Source: Pseudomonadota bacterium (lineage in GTDB: Bacteria > Pseudomonadota > Alphaproteobacteria > Micavibrionales > UBA2020). Taken from it: DNA of 64,000 nucleotides. Shown here in pieces: positions 34,346 through 47,085 of the stretch. Positions within the stretch are counted from its first letter, which is position 1. Each line of letters opens with the position of its first letter. The position numbers and the translations under genes were made by a program. Under the pieces are notes generated by a model. That model was given only the letters and a program-made list of their open reading frames with translations, did no database searches and was not told where the DNA came from. The stretch spans positions 1-64,000 of the forward strand of contig JAJZTA010000008.1 in assembly GCA_021849295.1 (NCBI GenBank). Reading direction: 5' to 3'.

Positions 34346-35167
34346 GTGAGGCTTTTTAACAAAAAAAGAGGCTCGCAGGCGCGTCGCAACGCGCGCCGGT
34401 GGCTGTTGCAGGCGCGGAAATACGCGCTGCTGACCGCGCTTGTCGTGCTGACAGGCGTCGGCGCCTTTGAAACATGGCACGATCACGCCCCGCAAAAAGC
34501 GGGCAGATGGATCGTCGCCGAAGCCCTGACCCGTTCCGCCCGTGCGGGCTTCATCGTCAAAGACATCGTTGTCACGGGACATCACAACACGCCCAACGCA
34601 ATCCTGCTCGCCAGTCTCGGCGTGAAAGCGGGCATGCCGCTGTTCGGCGTCAATATCGCGGCGGCGGAACAATCGCTTCTCGATGTTTCGTGGATCAAGA
34701 GCGCCATCGTCTCGCGCCGCCTGCCAAACACGATCGTCGTCGCCATCACCGAGCGCACACCCGTCGCGCTGTGGCAGCACGACAAAACGATCTCCCTGAT
34801 CAACAAAGACGGCATCGTCCTTGCAACCGACAATCTTGAAAAATGGCAGAATCTGCCGCTGGTCGTGGGCAACGGCGCGGAAAACAGCGTTTCGGAACTT
34901 CTGACGACGCTGCAGGCGGTGCCGAGCATCACCAGCCAGCTGGTCGCCGCCGTGCGCGTAGGCGACCGCCGCTGGAACCTGCATTTGAAAAACGACATCA
35001 CCGTCAAGCTGCCGGAACAGGACATGGAGCTGGCTTTGAGCCGGCTTGCGCAAATGCAAAAGCAAAAAAACATCCTCGGCCGCAGCATTACCGGCATAGA
35101 CATGCGTCTGCCGCAGAGGGTCATGGTCACGCCGTCCGCAAACGATAAAACGAAAACCAGCATATAA
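34346..35167 (+). CDS. ftsQ: Cell division protein FtsQ
   Basis: About 273 aa from a GTG at 34346 (VRLFNKKRGSQARRNARRWL); a TTG at 34235, inside ddl, is also in frame but its N-terminus looks non-native. The start remains uncertain because neither has a strong ribosome binding site. A basic cytoplasmic N-terminus, one membrane helix (YALLTALVVLTGVGAFETWH), then the POTRA domain: FIVKDIVVTGHHNTPNAILL, ASLGVKAGMPLFGVNIAAAE, WIKSAIVSRRLPNTIVVAIT, ERTPVALWQHDKTISLINKD. It scaffolds FtsB/FtsL at the divisome. It precedes ftsA by 12 bp. Confidence 0.88.
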   Translation: MRLFNKKRGSQARRNARRWLLQARKYALLTALVVLTGVGAFETWHDHAPQKAGRWIVAEALTRSARAGFIVKDIVVTGHHNTPNAILLASLGVKAGMPLFGVNIAAAEQSLLDVSWIKSAIVSRRLPNTIVVAITERTPVALWQHDKTISLINKDGIVLATDNLEKWQNLPLVVGNGAENSVSELLTTLQAVPSITSQLVAAVRVGDRRWNLHLKNDITVKLPEQDMELALSRLAQMQKQKNILGRSITGIDMRLPQRVMVTPSANDKTKTSI

Positions 35168-35179
35168 GATAGGGAAACG

Positions 35180-36505
35180 ATGATGAAGGACAAAAAAGTG
35201 AAAGACAAAAAAATACCGGCACTCAAGAAGGAAGCTCGCGCCGAGAGCAGCATCATCGCCGCGCTGGACATCGGGTCGAGCAAAATATGCTGTTTCATCG
35301 CCGAGGTGAAAAACCCCGCCAGCATCGAAGTCATCGGCATCGGCCATCAGGCCTCGAAGGGCGTGAAGTCCGGCACGGTCATCGACCTGCGCGCGGCGGA
35401 AACGGCCGTCGCCCACGCCGTCGAGTCGGCGGAACTGATGGCACGCCACAAATTGCAGGACAGGCCGATCAAGTCCGTCTTCATCAACGTGCCCGGCATG
35501 CACACCTTGCCGCATCCGCTTTCCGTCGACGTCAAGATTGCGGGGCACGAAGTTTCCGAGAAAGACGTGAGAAACGCCCTCTCCCACAGCCGCAGCGTCG
35601 TCGCGCACGGCAAGGAGGAACTGATCCACGTCATCCCCGCGGGCTACAGCATCGACAATACCCGCGGCATCCGCGAGCCGCGCGGCATGATCGGGCAAAA
35701 TCTCGGCGTCAACATCACCGCCATCACCGGCCTTGCGCCGGCCTTGCGCCATCTGTCTTCCGTCGCATCGCAGAACAACCTCGAAATCGACGGCTTCTGC
35801 GCGACGCCCTACGCGTCGGGCCTTGCCGCTTCGGTCGGCGACGAGCTGCAGCTCGGCTGCACCGTCATCGACATCGGCGGCGGCACGACCTCCATCGGCG
35901 TCTTCTTCGAAGGCAAGCTGGTATACAGCGCCGCCATTCCCGTCGGCGGGCAGCATGTCACCAACGATCTTGCGCGTGGCCTGATCACCTCCATCGCCGA
36001 CGCCGAGCGCATCAAGACATTGTATGGCAGTGCGCACGCCACCGGCATCGACAACGGCGAAATGATCGACGTGCCGCCGATGGGCGAAGAAGAGCACGAA
36101 CAGCCCAACTATGTGCCGCGCTCGTTCATCACCAGCATCATCCAGCCGCGCATCGAGGAAACCTTCGAGCTCGTGCGCGAGAATATTGTCGACAGCGGCA
36201 TGGGCCAGATCTCCGGACGGCGCGTCATCCTCACCGGCGGCGCCTCGCAACTGCCCGGCCTGTGCGACATAGGACAGGTGATCCTCAACAAGAAGATACG
36301 CCTGGGCAAGCCCCGGAGCGTCAAAGGCCTTGCAGAAGCAACGGGGGGGCCGGCTTTCTCGACCGCAGTCGGTTTGCTCGTCTACGCCGCCGAACATGCG
36401 GATGAAATACCTTCGGTCGCATCGAACCGCTCTTTCACCCTGCCGGGGCCGCTCAACAGCCCGATGCTGCAAAAGGTGACACACTGGTTGAAGGAGAACT
36501 GGTAA
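35180..36505 (+). CDS. ftsA: Cell division protein FtsA
   Basis: 441 aa, actin-like ATPase that tethers FtsZ to the membrane. Phosphate 1: IIAALDIGSSKICCFIAEVK. Subdomain 1C: VKSGTVIDLRAAETAVAHAV and IKSVFINVPGMHTLPHPLS. Phosphate 2: CTVIDIGGGTTSIGVFFEGK, with IPVGGQHVTNDLARGLITS. Adenosine motif: RRVILTGGASQLPGL. The C-terminal amphipathic membrane-targeting helix is LQKVTHWLKENW. GATAGGGAAACG precedes tandem ATGs. It is followed by a 183-bp gap before ftsZ. Confidence 0.95.
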   Translation: MMKDKKVKDKKIPALKKEARAESSIIAALDIGSSKICCFIAEVKNPASIEVIGIGHQASKGVKSGTVIDLRAAETAVAHAVESAELMARHKLQDRPIKSVFINVPGMHTLPHPLSVDVKIAGHEVSEKDVRNALSHSRSVVAHGKEELIHVIPAGYSIDNTRGIREPRGMIGQNLGVNITAITGLAPALRHLSSVASQNNLEIDGFCATPYASGLAASVGDELQLGCTVIDIGGGTTSIGVFFEGKLVYSAAIPVGGQHVTNDLARGLITSIADAERIKTLYGSAHATGIDNGEMIDVPPMGEEEHEQPNYVPRSFITSIIQPRIEETFELVRENIVDSGMGQISGRRVILTGGASQLPGLCDIGQVILNKKIRLGKPRSVKGLAEATGGPAFSTAVGLLVYAAEHADEIPSVASNRSFTLPGPLNSPMLQKVTHWLKENW

Positions 36506-36688
36506 ACGACTCAGTCTGTTTTATTTTTCAGCTTCGGGGGCAAAATCAGAGCACGCAACGCGATTCTTTTCTGAGCACGCTTCCGCAAAAAAAGTAATAA
36601 AAAAATGCACTTATACGCATGAAGACTCTGGAATACCGGCACTGAAATAAGTAAGATCAACGTAATCACCGACAGCGAAGGAAAAAAA

Positions 36689-38416
36689 ATGATCAACATC
36701 AGAATGCAGAACCAGAATAACCGCCTCAAGCCCCGCATAACAGTCGTCGGCGTCGGCGGCGCGGGTGGCAATGCCGTCAATAACATGATCAACTCGCACC
36801 TCGAAGGCTGCGAATTTCTTGTTTGCAACACCGACGCGCAGGCGCTCGAAGGCAACAGCTCCACCCACAAGATCCAGCTCGGCGTCAACGTGACCCGCGG
36901 ACTTGGCGCAGGCGCCAATCCCGAAGTCGGCCGTGCGGCGGCTGAAGAAAGCATCGAAGAGATCCTTTCGATCCTCGAAGGCTCCAACATGGTCTTCGTC
37001 ACCGCCGGTATGGGCGGTGGCACGGGCACGGGCGCAGCACCGGTGATCGCGCAAGCAGCCCGCCAGGCCGGTATTCTGACAATCGGTGTTGTCACCAAAC
37101 CCTTCCACTTCGAAGGCTCGCATCGCATGAAGCTCGCGGAAAACGGCATTGGAGAACTGCAAAAGCATGTCGATACGCTGATCATCATTCCGAACCAAAA
37201 TCTTTTCCGTATCGCAAACGAAAAGACCACCTTCTCCGACGCTTTCCGTATGGCGGACGAAGTTCTGCAGTCCGGCGTGCGCGGAGTGACCGATCTGATG
37301 GTCATGCCCGGCCTCATCAACCTCGACTTCGCCGACATCCGCGCCGTCATGGCCGAAATGGGCAAGGCGATGATGGGCACGGGCGAAGCCGTCGGCGAAC
37401 GCCGCGCGGTGGAAGCGGCAGAAGCGGCCATTTCCAACCCGCTGCTCGACGATATCTCGATGAAGGGTGCCCGCGGCGTGCTGATCAACATCACCGGCGG
37501 TCTCGACATGACCCTGTTCGAGGTCGATGAAGCCGCCAATCGTATCCGCGACGAAGTCGATCCGGACGCCAATATCATCTTCGGCTCGACCTTCGACGAA
37601 GCGCTGGAAGGCACGATGCGCGTTTCCGTCGTCGCCACCGGCATCGAAGTCGAAGCAGGCCAAATGGCGCGTCCGCTGAACCTCGGCACGGCCGGCTCCG
37701 AGCAGATCCGCCGTCCGGTCGGCATTCCGCCCGTCAGCGCAGGCACATCCTACAAGCCGCAAGCCCCCGCCTATATGGACGGGCAGGCCGGCGGATACGA
37801 CAGAGCGTCCGTAACGGCACAGCGTCAGGACTTCGGCCATACCATTCCATCCTCCGTTCTGCCGCAGCATGCGCCGCAACAAGGCCAGCCCATGGCCCAT
37901 GCGCCGCAAGCGAGCTATGCGCAAAAAACGCAGCCCACCACTCCTGCACAGCCGCAAATGACGATGGGCCAAGCATCTTCCATGACTTATGCGCCCGCCG
38001 CCACGGCCCGCAAGATGGATGAAGCCGACATCAGCGTCGAAGATACCTGGACGAAACCGTCGCAAACGCAAAACATCCAGCGTCCGACCCAGTCGCCCAC
38101 CTCTCCGCGCGCGATGCGCCACGGCAACAGCTTTATCCCGCCGAAACCGGTCGATCCGCGTGCCGCGCCCAGCGGTTCCGGCGATCTGTTCGACGATACG
38201 GCCGCGACGGCACAGCCGCGCGCGCCGATGGCTGCCGCCAAGCCGGTGAAAAAGTCGCCCTCCATCTTCGAACGCTTCACCATGCAGCGTCCGGAAAGCA
38301 AGACACCAGCATCCCCGCCGCCGCGTGAAGCGGCGCCCCTTTCCGTCGAGGAAGGTGGCAAGCAAGCCGACGATGAGCTGGATATTCCGGCCTTTCTGAG
38401 ACGGCAGGCCAACTAA
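36689..38416 (+). CDS. ftsZ: Cell division GTPase FtsZ with long C-terminal linker
   Basis: 575 aa. The GTPase domain (about 15-205) contains [23 protein letters not shown] and the tubulin signature [20 protein letters not shown]; the T7 loop is [14 protein letters not shown]. After about residue 325 comes a Pro/Gln/Ala-rich linker of about 235 residues, then the conserved C-terminal peptide [15 protein letters not shown] that binds FtsA. Such long linkers are typical of alphaproteobacteria and tune protofilament bundling. The ATG follows AAGGAAAAAA. The 183-bp upstream gap probably carries its own promoter, but I cannot pin it. A strong terminator follows. Confidence 0.96.
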   Translation: MINIRMQNQNNRLKPRITVVGVGGAGGNAVNNMINSHLEGCEFLVCNTDAQALEGNSSTHKIQLGVNVTRGLGAGANPEVGRAAAEESIEEILSILEGSNMVFVTAGMGGGTGTGAAPVIAQAARQAGILTIGVVTKPFHFEGSHRMKLAENGIGELQKHVDTLIIIPNQNLFRIANEKTTFSDAFRMADEVLQSGVRGVTDLMVMPGLINLDFADIRAVMAEMGKAMMGTGEAVGERRAVEAAEAAISNPLLDDISMKGARGVLINITGGLDMTLFEVDEAANRIRDEVDPDANIIFGSTFDEALEGTMRVSVVATGIEVEAGQMARPLNLGTAGSEQIRRPVGIPPVSAGTSYKPQAPAYMDGQAGGYDRASVTAQRQDFGHTIPSSVLPQHAPQQGQPMAHAPQASYAQKTQPTTPAQPQMTMGQASSMTYAPAATARKMDEADISVEDTWTKPSQTQNIQRPTQSPTSPRAMRHGNSFIPPKPVDPRAAPSGSGDLFDDTAATAQPRAPMAAAKPVKKSPSIFERFTMQRPESKTPASPPPREAAPLSVEEGGKQADDELDIPAFLRRQAN

Positions 38417-38442
38417 TCTCAAAGCGGCTCTGTTCGCAAAAT

Positions 38443-38477
38443 AAAAGCCCCGGAAAACCGGGGCTTTTATTTTTTTG
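38443..38477 (+). terminator. Intrinsic terminator after ftsZ
   Basis: AAAAGCCCCGG pairs perfectly with CCGGGGCTTTT around AAAA, followed by ATTTTTTT. It closes the murC-ftsZ unit. Confidence 0.95.
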
Positions 38478-38552
38478 TAAACTCTGAGTATGGACGTTTC
38501 CAACAGTTTTATGACCCCTTTAAAAAGATATTTAATATCAATAAGTTATACG

Positions 38553-38569
38553 TGTAACAGTCTGTTACA
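38553..38569. promoter_or_regulatory. 17-bp palindrome upstream of lpxC, candidate operator
   Basis: TGTAACA-GTC-TGTTACA has perfect 7-bp arms around 3 bases, 88 bp ahead of the lpxC start. A second palindromic element GATATTTAATATC lies 14 bp upstream (38527-38539). The symmetry suits a dimeric regulator; which one is unknown. Confidence 0.4.
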
Positions 38570-38656
38570 AAGAGTGACTTCAAGGATAGCCTCGCGTTTG
38601 TTATCAATGACCTATCGGGGTTTCTTCCCATTCACACAACTCAAAGCCGGTCTCAC

Positions 38657-39589
38657 ATGCTGAAATCTACCCGCCAGCACACGCTCAAAGTACCCGTCGC
38701 CATCTCCGGTATCGGCGTCCATTCCGGCGCATCGGCGACGATGACGCTCAAGTCGGCGTCGGCGTCTTCCGGCATCAACTTCATCCGCACGGACATTACG
38801 GATCGCCCGAACGTGATCCCCGCACAATGGGACAGCGTCACCGACACGCAGCTTTGCACCGTTGTCGCCAACAAGCACGGCGTCAGTGTTTCCACCATCG
38901 AGCACCTGCTCTCGGCCTTCGCCGCGCTCGGCGTCGACAATGCCGTCATCGAAATCAACGGCCCCGAAGTCCCGATTATGGACGGCAGCGCCATTCAGTT
39001 CATTGAAAAGATCAAGATCGCCGGTCTTTCCCGCCAGAACGCGCCGCGCCGCGCTCTGCGTATCAAGAAGACCGTCTTTTGTCAGGATGGCGACAAGGAA
39101 ACCTTCCTCAGCCCCGCCGACGGCGCCTATTTCGGCATGGAAATCAACTTTGCAACTGCGCTGATCGGCTGCCAGAAATACACCCACGCACTGACAGAAT
39201 CCTATTACCGCAGCGACATCGCGCCCGCCCGCACCTTCGGCTTCCTGAAGGAAGTCGAACAGCTGAAGAAAATCGGCCTTGCCCGCGGCGGTTCGCTTGA
39301 AAACGCCATCGTGATCGACGGCGACAAGATTCTCAACCCCGAAGGCCTGCGCTACAGGAACGAATTCGTCCGCCACAAAATTCTGGACGCCATTGGCGAC
39401 ATTTATCTCGCCGGTGCCCACCTGATCGGCCATTATCATGGCGTCCGCGCGGGACATGCCATGAACAACAAGATCCTGCACACGCTCTTTGCGCAACCGG
39501 ACGCCTTTGAATTCGTGACGCTGGGGGAAAAGGCGCCCAGCCCATACGCTCCGACCCGTTCTTACGCGGAAAACGCCATTCCCGCCTAA
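38657..39589 (+). CDS. lpxC: UDP-3-O-acyl-N-acetylglucosamine deacetylase LpxC
   Basis: 310 aa, the committed step of lipid A synthesis. Zinc ligands are in STIEHLLSAFAALGVDNAVI (His) and FVRHKILDAIGDIYLAGAHL (His and Asp). The nucleophile-activating and specificity segments GPEVPIMDGSAIQFIEKI and ARTFGFLKEVEQLKKIGLAR, GGSLENAIVID are intact. The last residues are ENAIPA. ATG at 38657. It is set off from ftsZ by a terminator and a 190-bp gap with two palindromes, so it likely has its own promoter. Confidence 0.96.
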   Translation: MLKSTRQHTLKVPVAISGIGVHSGASATMTLKSASASSGINFIRTDITDRPNVIPAQWDSVTDTQLCTVVANKHGVSVSTIEHLLSAFAALGVDNAVIEINGPEVPIMDGSAIQFIEKIKIAGLSRQNAPRRALRIKKTVFCQDGDKETFLSPADGAYFGMEINFATALIGCQKYTHALTESYYRSDIAPARTFGFLKEVEQLKKIGLARGGSLENAIVIDGDKILNPEGLRYRNEFVRHKILDAIGDIYLAGAHLIGHYHGVRAGHAMNNKILHTLFAQPDAFEFVTLGEKAPSPYAPTRSYAENAIPA

Positions 39590-39651
39590 AAGCGATTATC
39601 TCCTTCATTTCCATGGATATACGCGGTATTGTGGCTTGAACAGAGCCCAAC

Positions 39652-41169
39652 ATGACATCCGTTAAAAATCCCTTTGCCGATATCAAGCTTACCCCGACAT
39701 CCCTCTTCTGGCTGATCGTGGGCATTTATTTTGCGTGCTGGATGGTTGTGCCGACCCTCTCCATCGCCAACGTGCCGATCGACGTGCTCGAAGGCTATGC
39801 CTGGGGGCATGAATGGCAACTCGGCAGCTACAAGCACCCGCCGCTCGCCGCATGGATACTTGAAGTGCTAGCCGTCATTACGCACCGCGCCTCTTGGGCG
39901 CATTTCTTCGCCAATGAAGTCTCTGTCTTCATCGCCTTCTGGGCCGTGTGGCAGACGGGCAAGCGCATTGTCGGGGAACGCGCCGCCTTGATCGCCGTCG
40001 GCTTGCTGACAGTCGTTCCCTATTACAACATCCTCATCCCCGAATTTAACCCCAATGTCCTGCAACTCCCGTTCTGGGCACTCATCGGCTGGTCGTTCCA
40101 CCGCGCCGTCAAAGACAACAAAACTATCGACTGGCTGGCGCTGGGCCTATGGAGCGCGGCGGGGATGTACAGCAAATACAGCACCGCGCTGCTGTTGCTC
40201 TCCCTCATCGTGTTGATGCTGGGCCATCCCGAGGCGCGCCAACGCCTCAAATCGAAAGGCCCGTGGCTGACAATTCTGTCCGGCATGCTCCTGATGACGC
40301 CGCATCTCGTCTGGCTCTATAAAAATCACTTTATGCCCTTCACCTATGCCGAAGACCGTTTTCATCACCCCCGTGGCCAGCTCGATTTCATCATCGTCCC
40401 GATCCGGTTTGTCTTCTGGCAGGCGCTGACCCTGCTACCTGCGATCCTTCTTTACGCCGCCGCTTTCGGCAGACCGCGCCCCACTGCCACAACAGAGAAA
40501 AATATTTCATTCGACAGAGCTTTTGTTTATGCCATCGCCTTCGGCCCTGCGCTGATCACCGCTTTGATCGCCATGGGAACAGAGGACGTCATCCGCAACA
40601 TGTGGGCGACTCCGGACTGGAACTTTATCGGCCTTTGGGCGGTGTTCACTTTCGCACCGGCGTTTTCGGCCCCCAATCTGCGCCGTTTCGCCCAAGTATG
40701 GACGTTCCTTTTCGTCATCGGCCTCGTCGGCTTCGTCTATGTCGAAGCGCTCGCGCCTTACGTCACACACAAAGCCAAACGCATCAATTTTTCCGGAAAA
40801 TTATTTGCCCTGCAAATATCCAAAGACTGGCATGCGCGCTACCACACCCCGCTACACTACGTCGTTGGTGACACGTGGATTGGCGCGAACATCGCCTACT
40901 ATGCGCCGGATCGTCCACATTTATTATTTTATGGTAATTATAAAATCAGCCCGTGGATCAAACCCGAAAAAATCAAAAAAGACGGCGGCGTGATCGTCTG
41001 GTGCGGCATGAACTGCGACGTGCGCGACCGTGACGCCATTCCGCCCTATATCCGCACCGAGTTCCCCCAAGCGCAGTTCCAAAAGGCACTGGTTTTTCCT
41101 CAAGGCACCCGCGCCAAAGTCCCTCTCGGCATGGTCAATTGGGCCATTATACCCCCGCAAAAGCCTTGA
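39652..41169 (+). CDS. GT39-like membrane glycosyltransferase
   Basis: 505 aa with about ten predicted membrane helices. The N-terminal region (IYFACWMVVPTLSIANVPID, VLEGYAWGHEWQLGSYKHPP, LAAWILEV) places acidic residues in the first large periplasmic loop followed by KHPPL, as in the ArnT/PMT (GT39) family that transfers sugars from polyprenyl phosphates. Later parts include YYNILIPEFNPNVLQLPFWA and AGMYSKYSTALLLLSLIVLM. The C-terminal ~130 residues form a soluble periplasmic domain. Substrate unknown; an LPS or glycoprotein decoration is plausible given lpxC upstream. It interrupts the common lpxC-bamD adjacency. Confidence 0.8.
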   Translation: MTSVKNPFADIKLTPTSLFWLIVGIYFACWMVVPTLSIANVPIDVLEGYAWGHEWQLGSYKHPPLAAWILEVLAVITHRASWAHFFANEVSVFIAFWAVWQTGKRIVGERAALIAVGLLTVVPYYNILIPEFNPNVLQLPFWALIGWSFHRAVKDNKTIDWLALGLWSAAGMYSKYSTALLLLSLIVLMLGHPEARQRLKSKGPWLTILSGMLLMTPHLVWLYKNHFMPFTYAEDRFHHPRGQLDFIIVPIRFVFWQALTLLPAILLYAAAFGRPRPTATTEKNISFDRAFVYAIAFGPALITALIAMGTEDVIRNMWATPDWNFIGLWAVFTFAPAFSAPNLRRFAQVWTFLFVIGLVGFVYVEALAPYVTHKAKRINFSGKLFALQISKDWHARYHTPLHYVVGDTWIGANIAYYAPDRPHLLFYGNYKISPWIKPEKIKKDGGVIVWCGMNCDVRDRDAIPPYIRTEFPQAQFQKALVFPQGTRAKVPLGMVNWAIIPPQKP

Positions 41170-41245
41170 TTAGCAGCTTTCCCCGCCACGGTAAACCATG
41201 CTATAAGAGCATAAGTCCCGTTTCACTTTTGTTCCGGATACCGAC

Positions 41246-42073
41246 ATGACCAAACTTAGACGCATCGGTGTTGTTTTATGCTTTTTTCCCCTGCTGCTGG
41301 CCACGGCCTGCAGCGGCACGGCGAAAAAAAACGCCGCGAACCTCGTCAAACAGCCCGCGCCCGTTGCGCAGATGTACGACAAGGCCGCCGCCGAACTGCA
41401 ATCCGGCGACTACAATCTGGCCGCCAACGGCTTTAACAATGTCGAGCAGAACTACCCCTATTCGGAATGGGCGACGCGCGCCCAGTTGATGGCGGCCTAC
41501 GCTTATTACAAAAACCTGAAATACAACGACGCCATCATGGCGCTCGACCAGTTTATCGAACTGCACCCCGGCGACCAGAACGTCGCTTACGCCTATTACA
41601 TCAAGGCGCTGTGCTATTACGAGCAGATTTCCGACGTGCAGCGCGACCAGCAAATGACGCGCAAGGCCCTCGGCGCATTGCGGCAGGTCAGGGAGCGTTT
41701 TCCGGACACGCCTTACGCCCACGATGCCGACCTGAAAATCGACCTCACGCTCGACCACCTTGCCGGCAAGGAAATGGAGATCGGCCGCTATTACCTCGAC
41801 CATCAGGATTATCAGGCCGCCATCAACCGCTTCCAGACCGTTGTGACGCAATACCAGACGACGACGCAGGTGCCGGAAGCGCTGGAGCGCCTGACGGAAG
41901 CCTACACGGCCCTCGGCATCACATCGCAGGCGGTCAAATCCGCCGCCATTCTCGGCCAGAACTTCCCGCAGAGCAAATGGTACCGAGACGCCTACAAACT
42001 AGTCGGGCCGCATGCCCCTATCGCCGCGCCGAAAGAATCCGTCTACGACAGAACTTTGGGCAAGCTGTTTTAA
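41246..42073 (+). CDS. bamD: Outer-membrane assembly lipoprotein BamD
   Basis: 275 aa. A lipoprotein signal peptide ends in LLATAC, lipidated at Cys27. Five TPR-like units follow: MYDKAAAELQSGDYNLAANG, FNNVEQNYPYSEWATRAQLM, AYAYYKNLKYNDAIMALDQF, IELHPGDQNVAYAYYIKALC, then QVRERFPDTPYAHDADLKID and YYLDHQDYQAAINRFQTVVT. This is the ComL/YfiO pattern. BamD recruits beta-barrel precursors to BamA. It sits 14 bp ahead of recN, the usual alphaproteobacterial neighbour. Confidence 0.94.
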   Translation: MTKLRRIGVVLCFFPLLLATACSGTAKKNAANLVKQPAPVAQMYDKAAAELQSGDYNLAANGFNNVEQNYPYSEWATRAQLMAAYAYYKNLKYNDAIMALDQFIELHPGDQNVAYAYYIKALCYYEQISDVQRDQQMTRKALGALRQVRERFPDTPYAHDADLKIDLTLDHLAGKEMEIGRYYLDHQDYQAAINRFQTVVTQYQTTTQVPEALERLTEAYTALGITSQAVKSAAILGQNFPQSKWYRDAYKLVGPHAPIAAPKESVYDRTLGKLF

Positions 42074-42086
42074 GACGGGAGGCATC

Positions 42087-46064
<3,978 letters not shown>

Positions 46065-46108
46065 AACAAGATGCTCCTTATACTCGAATGCGGAACCTGC
46101 AGCAGAGT

Positions 46109-47083
46109 CTAACTTAATTCAGGCGCGGCGTGAATGGTATTTTCCTGATTATTCCCAAACTGTTCCTCCAGAAAGACAGTGACTTTTTCCAGCCACGGGC
46201 CGCGCAAATCATCCCGCTCCATCCAGATTTCATGCCGTGCAGCGGGAACATCCACGCGCCTGCAGTAAGGCAAAAGGCCGCAAGCACGTTCCGCCGCCTT
46301 GAGATCAACGATTGTATCATTCCCCGCTATCCCTGCGAGGATGGGTTGTGCGATCGTTTTCAGGTAACTCTCCGAACGCAGAACCTCAATGGAGCGAAAC
46401 GTATGCCACGCCCAGCCGTAAGTCGGCGCCCCCATCTTCAATTCCGGCTTGAGCTTAAAAAGCTTCGGCACAACACCGAACCTTTTCGGATCCGACGTCA
46501 CTTTATTACCATTGAAAACCTCATCGCGGGCATCCCAGTCATGCCCCCCCGGCACATATTTTTCAAGACATCCCGCCATTTTCGCCAAAGACGCCAATAC
46601 ATGCGCGACAGGCCTGAAAAGCCCGGGCGTCAAAACGTCGCACATCGGAGACGTCATGACAGCTGCGGCGAAAACGCCTTCATGCTCCTTCATAAAGCGC
46701 AGGCCGATATGCGCCCCCATGGAATGGGCCACCAAAATCAAAGGGCCGGATGCAGGCTTAACAATATCGCGCGTGAACTGATGCAACGTCGCGATATGCT
46801 CCTCATAACCGCGGTTATGCATTTTTTGCGGATTTTTCAGATAACGATCCGATCCGCCCTGCCCGTGCCAGTCCATCATCCAGACGGCAAAGCCGCGCTC
46901 TGTCATATCGCGCATGACCTCGAAATATTTTTCGATACATTCCCGGAAGCCGCTTACGATAACGATTGTGCCGCGCGGCGCGCCTTTCGACTGCAACGCG
47001 CCATAGCGAATATGCGCACCATTGGCATCCGTGAAACCGGCCCACTGAAATCCGTCCGGTTCCGCGAACCTTTCGGGCAGCAT
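46109..47083 (-). CDS. Alpha/beta hydrolase, monoglyceride lipase/lysophospholipase-like
   Basis: 324 aa from ATG 47083, which lies two bases after the pntB stop (GGAG of the pntB end serves as its ribosome binding site). Serine aminopeptidase S33/Hydrolase_4 pattern: GTIVIVSGFRECIEKYFEVM, VWMMDWHGQGGSDRY, nucleophile elbow LILVAHSMGAHIGLRF (GxSxG as HSMGA), acid in ILAGIAGNDTIVDLKAAERA and His in VPAARHEIWMERDDLRG. Triad complete, so probably an active esterase on a lipid substrate; the exact one is unknown. It follows pntB as a likely fourth operon member. Confidence 0.85.
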   Translation of the reverse strand: MLPERFAEPDGFQWAGFTDANGAHIRYGALQSKGAPRGTIVIVSGFRECIEKYFEVMRDMTERGFAVWMMDWHGQGGSDRYLKNPQKMHNRGYEEHIATLHQFTRDIVKPASGPLILVAHSMGAHIGLRFMKEHEGVFAAAVMTSPMCDVLTPGLFRPVAHVLASLAKMAGCLEKYVPGGHDWDARDEVFNGNKVTSDPKRFGVVPKLFKLKPELKMGAPTYGWAWHTFRSIEVLRSESYLKTIAQPILAGIAGNDTIVDLKAAERACGLLPYCRRVDVPAARHEIWMERDDLRGPWLEKVTVFLEEQFGNNQENTIHAAPELS

Positions 47084-47085
47084 GT

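Noticed and set aside
34115-36484. Very long minus-strand open frame (789 codons) across ftsQ-ftsA
   Set aside because: It is antisense to clear ftsQ/ftsA genes, rich in Asp/Arg/Val/His as expected for a shadow frame of GC-rich coding DNA, and has no recognisable domain.
36611-38503. Minus-strand open frame of 630 codons across ftsZ
   Set aside because: Shadow of ftsZ with low-complexity Arg/Gly/His content; runs across the terminator and has no domain or ribosome binding site.
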